Source of the DNA: Alphaproteobacteria bacterium
GTDB taxonomy: Bacteria > Pseudomonadota > Alphaproteobacteria > ATCC43930 > CGMCC-115725
Length of the DNA: 5,108 bases
Reading direction: 5' to 3'
NCBI GenBank assembly: GCA_019237175.1
Contig: JAFAHP010000512.1
Location: 1 to 5,108 of the forward strand
Positions 1 through 4,773 of the stretch are shown piece by piece. Within the stretch, counting starts at the first letter, position 1, and each line of letters opens with the position of its first letter. The notes below the pieces were generated by a model. The model made no database searches and had not been told where the DNA came from. It worked only from the letters and a program-made list of their open reading frames with translations. Position numbers and translations under genes: made by a program.

Positions 1-1
1 G

Positions 2-343
2 GGCGCCTGCATTACGGTGTTGAAGTTCTTCTTTGACGGCGATTTCGTGATCCCGGACCCGATGGTGCCTGCGAGCGATGGCCTGTCGCTCGTTCCCTAC
101 ACGGGTCCGGATGCGGGCCAGCTCACGGTTAATGGCGAACTAAATAAGCTCGGCCACAACGTCAGTTTCGGTCATGGCATCCACGCCGGCATCCACTGGC
201 GCAGCGACACCGACACCTCCTTGCTGCTGGGCGAGGCAGTGGCGCTCAGCTTCCTCAGGGATAGAGCGAAAACGTACAACGAGCCGTTCACTGTCGAGTT
301 GACCAAATTCGACGGGACAACCGCGACGATTTCCAACCAATAG
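2..343 (+). CDS. Vanadium-haloperoxidase-like (PAP2 superfamily) protein, C-terminal fragment
   Basis: The reading frame is open from base 2, so the gene starts upstream of the window; 113 residues of its C-terminus remain. They begin with G-A-C-I-T-V-L-K-F-F-F-D, which resembles the segment that follows the conserved 'GHA..AGA' region of bacterial vanadium-dependent haloperoxidase-related proteins. Further on are V-P-Y-T-G-P-D-A-G-Q-L-T-V-N-G-E-L-N-K-L (fragment residues 31-50), the H-A-G-I-H-W-R-S-D core (61-69) and a typical tail with L-G-E-A-V-A and T-K-F-D-G-T-T. In this family the His of the H-W pair binds the vanadate or phosphate cofactor, and members are usually exported halide oxidases or acid phosphatases. 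The signal peptide region is not in the window. The Arg usually found six residues before that His is not at that spacing here. The GTG at 17 is internal and not the real start. Family call firm; catalytic activity inferred. Confidence 0.85.
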   Translation, partial: GACITVLKFFFDGDFVIPDPMVPASDGLSLVPYTGPDAGQLTVNGELNKLGHNVSFGHGIHAGIHWRSDTDTSLLLGEAVALSFLRDRAKTYNEPFTVELTKFDGTTATISNQ

Positions 344-430
344 CCTTTGAAATAGGCGGTTCGTCCAGTCTCGAGCCTGCGATCTGGATGCGTGAAGCAA
401 CTATAGCGGGCACACGCCGCGCGATTTTTC

Positions 431-787
431 TTATCTGCTTTTCCCGCGCCGGGACGCGGATTTCGCCGGCTTTGGCGGCAGGGTGTGGACAAAGGCTATG
501 GCCAGCGCCAACCAGTCCCGCAACCCCTCTTCGTCGCGTGGCGGCGGATCGACCCGGAGGTAACCCGCCATCCGCCGCCCCCGCATCTCCATCGGCCGAG
601 CCCCCGGGCGCGCCAGCGCTAGTACCTCTTGGTCTTTGCCGACCCGGAGCATAAGCCCGCGCGCCGATGTTCCGGCGACCATGTTGCCGTTCAGCATAAA
701 GCACAACCCGCCGAACATCTTGACCTCGCGCACCTCGCCGGCCCCGGCGAGGACGCCGCGCATGCGCTGGGCCATGTCTTCGTCCAT
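431..787 (-). CDS. TfoX N-terminal-domain family protein (stand-alone, 118 aa)
   Basis: The recognisable protein begins M-D-E-D-M-A-Q-R-M-R and carries the family signature V-K-M-F-G-G-L-C-F-M-L-N-G-N-M (residues about 22-36). It continues with L-M-L-R-V-G (near 45-50), A-R-P-G-A-R-P-M and a final helix ending in a Lys/Arg-rich tail. This matches the TfoX/Sxy N-terminal domain across its whole usual length of about 110 residues; the C-terminal domain of gammaproteobacterial competence regulators is absent. The frame stays open upstream to 1135, but the extra residues are low-complexity and Arg-rich, so I place the start at the ATG at 787, where family similarity begins. A GGAG lies about 15 bases upstream, which is long; an internal ATG at 775 is possible. 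Single-domain members are common in Alphaproteobacteria and their role is unknown, so a competence function should not be assumed. It converges with the haloperoxidase gene and diverges from the sigma module. Confidence 0.82.
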   Translation of the reverse strand: MDEDMAQRMRGVLAGAGEVREVKMFGGLCFMLNGNMVAGTSARGLMLRVGKDQEVLALARPGARPMEMRGRRMAGYLRVDPPPRDEEGLRDWLALAIAFVHTLPPKPAKSASRRGKSR

Positions 788-903
788 AGCCACCGGCGAG
801 TCTCCGATCGCACCAACAGCGGCTCTATGTGATCGGGGCCGACGCCGAGGGCAATACCGGTGGTCACCCGCTGACCGCCGCGGCGATCGGCCGTCGACAA
901 AAT

Positions 904-932
904 TGTCTGTCGCCACACCCGTCAAACGTCGT
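904..932 (+). promoter_or_regulatory. Putative ECF42-type promoter P1 upstream of the small exported protein
   Basis: A -35 element TGTCTG (904-909), a 17-base spacer and a -10 element CGTCGT (927-932) form a classic ECF sigma layout. An A-rich patch lies just before the -35. The same elements with the same spacing recur at 1281-1309 ahead of the DGPF-sigma operon. The TGTC (-35) and CGTC (-10) cores agree with what I recall of the promoter described for ECF42 sigma factors. The predicted transcript would start near 939-940, giving a leader of about 18 bases to the GTG at 958, room for one Shine-Dalgarno site. Recognition by the sigma factor in this window is inferred. Confidence 0.65.
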
Positions 933-947
933 ACCGACGCAGAGAAT

Positions 948-953
948 GAGGAG
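948..953 (+). promoter_or_regulatory. Shine-Dalgarno site GAGGAG deciding the start at 958
   Basis: GAGGAG ends 4 bases before the GTG at 958. It favours that GTG over the in-frame ATG at 946, which overlaps this purine run and has no comparable site before it. Confidence 0.5.
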
Positions 954-957
954 AGCC

Positions 958-1320
958 GTGACATCGAATTCCCTGCGTCAGATCCTCGCCGCCTGGTGCT
1001 GTTGCGCCCTGGTCGCCGTCGGCGCCTGGAGCATTCTGGCGGCGTCATGTCGGCCGAGCGGTGCATCTTGTGCGGCCCCGTCCGAGCTCCATGCTTCAGG
1101 AGGCGGCTTCGCGAGCTCCAGCTATCTCTCAGCACCCGACGCGTTCGCGGACGACTTCGATCGGCTGGCCTTCCGCGAACCCGATGCCGAGCTGGAGGTA
1201 TCCTCGACCCCGCATCGGCGCCGGGAAGTTTCCTCGGCTCAACCGGGCGGTTCGGCTGGTACCGCGCGCGACGAAAAAACTGTCCGTTGCGGCGCGCGTC
1301 AAACGTCGTATAGCCGCTAG
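958..1320 (+). CDS. Hypothetical small exported or membrane-anchored protein (120 aa)
   Basis: I do not recognise this protein. From GTG 958 it reads M-T-S-N-S-L-R-Q-I-L, then a hydrophobic stretch at residues about 9-29 with three consecutive cysteines (14-16), then A-A-S-C (28-31). This could be an uncleaved anchor, a signal peptide, or a weak lipobox (Ala rather than Leu at -3). The mature part is Ser/Ala-rich, with an acidic/aromatic patch Y-L-S-A-P-D-A-F-A-D-D-F-D-R-L at 56-70 and an Arg/Ser-rich tail. GTG 958 is chosen because GAGGAG sits 4 bases upstream and because P1 should start transcription near 939. An in-frame ATG at 946 would have almost no leader. Third positions are GC-rich throughout. 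The last 13 or so codons overlap promoter P2, so the true C-terminus may be dispensable or the frame fortuitous. Likely a target of the adjacent sigma factor if real. Confidence 0.45.
   Translation: MTSNSLRQILAAWCCCALVAVGAWSILAASCRPSGASCAAPSELHASGGGFASSSYLSAPDAFADDFDRLAFREPDAELEVSSTPHRRREVSSAQPGGSAGTARDEKTVRCGARQTSYSR
1281..1309 (+). promoter_or_regulatory. Putative ECF42-type promoter P2 of the DGPF-sigma operon
   Basis: TGTCCG (1281-1286), a 17-base spacer and CGTCGT (1304-1309) copy the design of P1. The 3' part of the spacer and the -10 are the same in both copies (CGTCAAACGTCGTA), and each has an A-rich run before the -35. Transcription would start near 1316, 29 bases before the DGPF start codon. 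This position fits the autoregulation described for ECF42 sigma factors, whose operon includes a DGPF gene. The promoter lies within the last codons of the small ORF that ends at 1320. Confidence 0.7.
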
Positions 1321-1333
1321 CAAACCCATCAGT

Positions 1334-1337
1334 GGAG
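1334..1337 (+). promoter_or_regulatory. Ribosome binding site of the DGPF gene
   Basis: GGAG (within GTGGAGAAG) ends 7 bases before the ATG at 1345, the best-supported start for the DGPF protein. Confidence 0.65.
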
Positions 1338-1344
1338 AAGCAAC

Positions 1345-1689
1345 ATGAGCGAGTTCACCTATCTTTATCGCGGCCGGGCGGATCAGACCGGCTCGCCCGA
1401 AGAGCGCCAGCAGCATCTGGTGAAATGGCGGGCGTGGTTTCAGGAGCTCGGCGCCAATGGTCACCTGAAAGAGCTGGGACACCCGCTCGAGAATGGCGGC
1501 GTGGTGGTCAAGGGCAGCCAGAAGATCGTCACCGACGGTCCCTTTGCCGAGGCCAAGGATGTCGTCGGCGGGTTCAGCATCATCGAAGCCCGCGATCTGG
1601 CGCAGGCTGTCGAACTCTCCAAGGGGTGCCCGATCCTGGAGCTCGGCGGCGCGGTCGAGGTACGCCCGATCCAGACTATGAGCATGTGA
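1345..1689 (+). CDS. DGPF-domain (YCII-related) protein, partner of the ECF42 sigma factor
   Basis: A 114-residue protein with a YCII-like ferredoxin fold. The defining motif T-D-G-P-F-A-E-A-K-D lies at residues 63-72 and is followed by V-V-G-G-F-S-I-I-E-A (73-82). The N-terminus has the usual M-x-x-F-x-Y-L-Y-R-G opening and W-x-x-W-F-Q-E-L helix (W28, W31). Length matches the family. There is no signal peptide or membrane segment, so it should be cytoplasmic. DGPF proteins are linked to ECF42 sigma genes across many phyla and are known or predicted targets of them; their biochemical role is unresolved, though YCII relatives have been proposed to be enzymes. The stop codon is one base short of the sigma factor start, so the two are co-transcribed and probably translationally coupled. 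Promoter P2 lies directly upstream. Confidence 0.93.
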   Translation: MSEFTYLYRGRADQTGSPEERQQHLVKWRAWFQELGANGHLKELGHPLENGGVVVKGSQKIVTDGPFAEAKDVVGGFSIIEARDLAQAVELSKGCPILELGGAVEVRPIQTMSM

Positions 1690-1690
1690 C

Positions 1691-2974
1691 ATGGCGTCCG
1701 GCGACCATCTCTTCCGGCACCAATCCGGGCGCATGGTCGCCGCGCTGACGCGCCTCTTCGGCATCCACAATCTGGCGCTGGCGGAAGACGTCGTGCAGGA
1801 CGCCTTCTGCCGGGCGCTGGAGGTGTGGCGAATTCGCGGTGTGCCGGAAAATCCTTGCGCCTGGTTGATGACCGCCGCCAAGAACCGCGCCTTGGACGTC
1901 CTGCGGCGGGAGCGCACCGCGCGGAACTTTGCACCGGAACTGGGCCGGTGGATCGAGAGCGAATGGACGCTCGCCCCGGTCGTCGAGGAATACTTTGCGC
2001 CCAATATCATCAAGGACGACCTCTTGCGCCTGATGTTCTCCTGCTGCCATCCGCAGCTGCCCGAGGCGACGCAGGTGATGCTGATCCTGCATATCCTGTG
2101 CGGCTTCAGCGTGGACGAGGTCGCAAGCGCGTTTGTCAGCAGTCATGCCGCGGCCGAGAAGCGGATAACGCGGGCAAAAAAGGTCCTGGCAACGTCGAAA
2201 CGGCTGTTTGACACAACCGACCCCGACAAACTCTCGGCCCGGCTTCCGGCCGTTCAGCGCGCACTCTATTTATTGTTTAACGAAGGTTACCACGGCGCCT
2301 CGCCCGAGAGCGCGGTGCGGGCCGAGCTTTGTCGAGAGGCGATGCGGCTCGCCGCAATGCTGCTGGAGCACCCGCCTGGCGCCACACCCGCGACCTATGC
2401 GCTTGCGGCACTGATGTGCCTGGATGCGGCGCGCCTTCCCGCGCGCGTCGATGCCTCGGGTCATCTGGTGCCGCTCTTTGAGCAGGATCGAGGGCAATGG
2501 GACCAGGAGCTCCTTGCCGAGGGTCTGGGGTTTCTGGCGCTCTCCGCCGCGGGCTCCGAACTTACCGAATACCACCTCGAGGCGGCGATCGCATCGCATC
2601 ACGCCTCAGCGCCTCGAATGGAGGCCACGGATTGGGCAACGATCGTGTCTCTTTATGATCGGTTGATGACCCTGCGGCCGTCGCCGATCGTCGCACTCAA
2701 CCGTGCCATCGCACTGGCACAGCGTGACGGGGCCGAACACGGCATCGCGGCAATCCGAGCGATAACCGAGCATGATCGTCTGATGGCATATCCGTTTTAT
2801 TCGGCTGCCCTTGGCGAACTTGCACTGCGCTGCGGAAGATCCCGGACCGCAGGTGAGCACTTCCGTGCGGCGCTCGCTCTGGCGCGCAACCCGATGGAGC
2901 GCGAATTTCTCGAGCGGCGCCTCGGCGCGTGCGAAACAGGCGAGGTGCCGGAGGTGTGCAATAAACGAATGTAA
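1691..2974 (+). CDS. ECF42-type RNA polymerase sigma factor with C-terminal TPR-like extension
   Basis: A 427-residue extracytoplasmic-function sigma factor. Region 2 is at about residues 10-77, with A-L-A-E-D-V-V-Q-D-A-F (29-39) and the region 2.4 helix P-C-A-W-L-M-T-A-A-K-N-R-A-L-D (55-69) ending in L-R-R-E-R. Region 4 is at about 122-168, with L-P-E-A-T-Q-V-M-L-I-L and a helix-turn-helix ending R-I-T-R-A-K-K. The remaining 250 residues are the extension typical of ECF41/ECF42-like groups. It contains the marker Y-L-L-F-N-E-G-Y (193-200; DUF6596) and helical repeats with S-P-I-V-A-L-N-R-A-I-A-L (331-342). In this family the extension is thought to replace an anti-sigma factor in controlling activity; none is encoded here. 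The ATG at 1691 follows the DGPF stop by one base, has no strong Shine-Dalgarno site of its own and starts where family homology starts. It probably directs RNA polymerase to P1 and P2. The inducing signal is unknown. Confidence 0.94.
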   Translation: MASGDHLFRHQSGRMVAALTRLFGIHNLALAEDVVQDAFCRALEVWRIRGVPENPCAWLMTAAKNRALDVLRRERTARNFAPELGRWIESEWTLAPVVEEYFAPNIIKDDLLRLMFSCCHPQLPEATQVMLILHILCGFSVDEVASAFVSSHAAAEKRITRAKKVLATSKRLFDTTDPDKLSARLPAVQRALYLLFNEGYHGASPESAVRAELCREAMRLAAMLLEHPPGATPATYALAALMCLDAARLPARVDASGHLVPLFEQDRGQWDQELLAEGLGFLALSAAGSELTEYHLEAAIASHHASAPRMEATDWATIVSLYDRLMTLRPSPIVALNRAIALAQRDGAEHGIAAIRAITEHDRLMAYPFYSAALGELALRCGRSRTAGEHFRAALALARNPMEREFLERRLGACETGEVPEVCNKRM

Positions 2975-3038
2975 CATGGCGTCTGCGTGGGCTTTTGCAC
3001 GTCAACCGGAGCGGCTGGAGCAACGCTGAGGAGAGCGT

Positions 3039-3052
3039 CTCGGCGTGCCGAG
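3039..3052. repeat. Short inverted repeat downstream of the sigma factor gene
   Basis: CTCGG (3039-3043) and CCGAG (3048-3052) are exact reverse complements around a four-base loop, 65 bases after the sigma gene stop. No T-run follows, so an intrinsic terminator is not supported. It could still pause transcription or protect the 3' end. Confidence 0.3.
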
Positions 3053-3299
3053 GCCGGGAACAGCCGACCCGTAGGCTTCCTGGTCCGGCAGTTCCGGCTT
3101 GGATCCGCCTCAACGAAGATTTTGCCATATTCGCGGCGCAGACTAGCCGCCATGAGCAGTCGATGATTTTCTGGTCCGCGCACACCGGAGGCCGATATTC
3201 AACCGGGGCGGATCATCAACCAAGAGCGGAATTCTGCTGTAAATTCGCTGTATTTTGTAGAACCGCTGAATTGCTGCAAACCGCATGGTTGTATACGAA

Positions 3300-3322
3300 C
3301 GCTGCCAGCTCAGCCGGCAGCG
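3300..3322. repeat. Perfect 7-bp inverted repeat (hairpin or operator)
   Basis: CGCTGCC (3300-3306) and GGCAGCG (3316-3322) pair perfectly around a 9-base loop. The repeat lies 20 bases upstream of the predicted -35 of the Rieske operon promoter and next to a GTATAC palindrome (3291-3296). There is no T-run, so an operator or activator site is more likely than a terminator, but this is inferred from position alone. Confidence 0.4.
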
Positions 3323-3341
3323 GGATCGATGTGGGGGAGCC

Positions 3342-3371
3342 TTGACCCGCCGCGGGAAGCGATTTCATTAT
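3342..3371 (+). promoter_or_regulatory. Candidate sigma-70 promoter of the Rieske/VOC operon
   Basis: TTGACC (3342-3347) matches the -35 consensus at five of six positions. After 18 bases, CATTAT (3366-3371) matches the -10 at four of six, including the key second A and final T. Transcription would begin near 3378-3380, giving a leader of about 105 bases. It is the best housekeeping-type promoter I can find in the intergenic region. Confidence 0.42.
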
Positions 3372-3408
3372 CCGAACGCGGGCATTTGACGCTGCCGAAG
3401 AGCAGGAG

Positions 3409-3449
3409 ACCCCCCAACCCTTGCCGCTCGCGGGGAGGGAGGGTGGTGG
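3409..3449 (+). repeat. C-rich/G-rich imperfect palindrome in the Rieske gene leader
   Basis: A C-tract (ACCCCCCAACCC, 3409-3420) is followed after 11 bases by G-tracts (GGGG, GGG, GGG, then GG pairs, 3432-3449). The two arms can pair imperfectly. The G-rich arm alone has three runs of three or more G plus two GG pairs, so a G-quadruplex-like fold is conceivable. It resembles degenerate C/G-rich intergenic repeats common in Rhizobiales. It sits between the predicted transcription start and the Shine-Dalgarno site and could affect translation. Confidence 0.35.
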
Positions 3450-3470
3450 CGGATGGCCAAACGCGCGGTC

Positions 3471-3476
3471 GAGGAG
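3471..3476 (+). promoter_or_regulatory. Ribosome binding site of the Rieske oxygenase gene
   Basis: GAGGAG ends 7 bases before the ATG at 3484. It fixes that ATG as the start; the frame is open further upstream from 3421, but those codons come from the G-rich repeat. Confidence 0.7.
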
Positions 3477-3483
3477 AAGCACG

Positions 3484-4755
3484 ATGTCGGAACGAGCACC
3501 GTTTTTGAACCGAACCTATAGCGCCTATTATCATCGCGAACGGCCGACAGCGGATAAAGAACTGACCCGTGTCGGTCCTGGAACCCCGTGCGGCGAATAT
3601 CTGCGGCGCTTCTGGCAGCCGGTCATCCAGTCATCCGAGCTTGGCAAAGTGCCGCGGCGGCTTCGCATCCTCGGCGAAGACCTCGTTGCCTTTCGCGACC
3701 AGAGCGGTGCCATCGGCCTTCTCGAATTGCATTGCCCGCACCGCGGCACCTCGCTCGAATTCGGACTGATCGACCAGCACGGCATCCGCTGCTGCTATCA
3801 TGGCTGGCTTTTTGGCGCCGACGGCACAATTCTCGAAACCCCGGGCGAGCCTGCCGACAGCACGCTAAAGGATCGGTTGTTCCACGGCGCCTACCCGGCA
3901 CGCGAGCATGCGGGGCTGGTCTTCACCTATATGGGACCGCCCGACAAACAACCGGATTTTCCGATCCTGGATACCTTTGACATGCCGGGCTATCGGCAGA
4001 CCGCACGCGCGCCGACGATTTGGGAATGCAACTGGCTGCAGGTCAAAGAAAACAGCATGGATCCGGCCCACCTCGCCTTTTTGCACACATTGCCGGGCAG
4101 CGAGGGGTTTACGGAAGACTTCAAGGAAAAGCCCGAATGGGACTGGATGGAGACACCTCTCGGCATGGTGTACATCGACACGCGCCGGCAGAGCGATCGG
4201 GTCTGGGTGCGAGTCGCCGATTTCATCCTTCCGAACATTCACCAATTCCCACCCAATGCCGACCCGATGGCCCTACGCAATTCGGTCAGCCGGCCGCAAG
4301 CGACCACCTGGGCGGTACCGCTCGACGACACCCACACGATGCAGATCGGCTATCATCGTGCGCCCGAGGGTAAGGAGGTACGGCGGGGACCAGGGTTTGG
4401 CCAGGACGATAGCCGGCCCTATGAAGAGCGTCAGCGCGTTCCAGGCGATTATGACGCGCAGGTCAGCATCCATGGCGGCATCGCCCGGCATGGGCTCGAG
4501 CATCTCGCCTCGACCGACCGCGGCATCATCATGATGCGCAACATGATCCGCCGCGGAATTCGCGCAGTGAAAAACGGCGAGGATCTCGGCTGTCGCATTC
4601 TACGCAACGGCGGCGTGATCCCGACTTACAGCCACGACCGCATCGTGTCCGGCGTGGCACCGGCGCCGACGCCGGAGGCGGACATCGAGCTCTTGCGTGA
4701 GACTGCCCGCAAGGTCGTCACCACAACGATCGAGGCTGGCTCGGCCGAGGCGTGA
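3484..4755 (+). CDS. Rieske non-haem iron oxygenase, alpha subunit (aromatic-ring-hydroxylating type)
   Basis: A 423-residue cytoplasmic oxygenase. The N-terminal Rieske domain carries C84-P-H86-R-G-T and C103-C-Y-H106-G-W, giving C-x-H-x16-C-x2-H, which holds the [2Fe-2S] cluster. The catalytic domain has N-W-L-Q-V-K-E-N-S-M-D193-P-A-H196-L-A-F-L-H201: H196 and H201 should bind the mononuclear iron and D193 is the bridging Asp that links neighbouring subunits. The third ligand is probably an Asp near 322-324 (G-D-Y-D-A-Q). L-E-H-L-A-S-T-D-R-G-I-I (338-349) is typical of the phthalate-dioxygenase-like group. Length and layout fit a full gene. Such enzymes take electrons from a separate reductase, not seen here, and hydroxylate or demethylate aromatic or related compounds; the substrate cannot be read from the sequence. 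It has its own promoter candidate and is followed by the VOC gene after 18 bases, suggesting one catabolic operon. Confidence 0.93.
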   Translation: MSERAPFLNRTYSAYYHRERPTADKELTRVGPGTPCGEYLRRFWQPVIQSSELGKVPRRLRILGEDLVAFRDQSGAIGLLELHCPHRGTSLEFGLIDQHGIRCCYHGWLFGADGTILETPGEPADSTLKDRLFHGAYPAREHAGLVFTYMGPPDKQPDFPILDTFDMPGYRQTARAPTIWECNWLQVKENSMDPAHLAFLHTLPGSEGFTEDFKEKPEWDWMETPLGMVYIDTRRQSDRVWVRVADFILPNIHQFPPNADPMALRNSVSRPQATTWAVPLDDTHTMQIGYHRAPEGKEVRRGPGFGQDDSRPYEERQRVPGDYDAQVSIHGGIARHGLEHLASTDRGIIMMRNMIRRGIRAVKNGEDLGCRILRNGGVIPTYSHDRIVSGVAPAPTPEADIELLRETARKVVTTTIEAGSAEA

Positions 4756-4773
4756 CAAGCGGCGCCGGTCGCC

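Larger units (their letters stand above)
2975..3483 (+). other. Non-coding region between the sigma operon and the Rieske operon
   Basis: These 509 bases hold no convincing gene. The frames open across the region are low-complexity, lack ribosome binding sites and show no recognisable family. The contents are a short inverted repeat after the sigma gene (3039-3052), an AT-richer island (about 3230-3300) with two spaced copies of GCTGTA, a GTATAC palindrome (3291-3296), a 7-bp stem hairpin (3300-3322), a sigma-70-like promoter (3342-3371), and a C-rich/G-rich imperfect palindrome (3409-3449) before the Rieske gene's ribosome site. It probably carries the control region of the downstream operon. 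Confidence 0.6.

Noticed and set aside
406..429. Possible intrinsic terminator after the haloperoxidase gene (GCGG/CCGC stem followed by five T)
   Set aside because: The stem is only 4 bp with a 7-base loop and sits 4 bases from the T-run. This is too weak to call, although the position between convergent genes is suitable.
788..903. Possible coding remnant reading L-Y-V-I-G-A-D-A-E-G-N-T-G-G-H-P in the plus strand before P1
   Set aside because: It looks protein-like, but the frame is closed by a stop at 787-789, has no start with a ribosome site and is too short to assign. It lies in the divergent gap between TfoX and P1.
636..1313. Plus-strand open frame of 225 codons overlapping the TfoX gene and the small exported ORF
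   Set aside because: Arg/Pro-rich low-complexity composition, antisense to TfoX, no ribosome binding site and no family resemblance.
1129..2013. Long minus-strand open frame of 294 codons opposite the DGPF and sigma genes
   Set aside because: It is antisense to two clear family genes, has no recognisable domain, and is explained by high GC content. Part of it is only the reverse complement of promoter P2.
3271..3297. Second promoter candidate TTGCTG with TATACG
   Set aside because: The spacer is only 15 bases and both boxes are imperfect; the TTGACC/CATTAT pair at 3342-3371 is better.
2995..3345. Plus-strand open frame of 116 codons between the sigma and Rieske genes
   Set aside because: No ribosome binding site, no recognisable family, mixed composition, and it crosses the AT-richer island and hairpin that look regulatory.
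3421..3483. N-terminal extension of the Rieske protein to an upstream start at 3421
   Set aside because: The extra 21 residues are Gly/Arg-rich and translate the G-tract repeat. GAGGAG is well placed for ATG 3484, where family homology begins.
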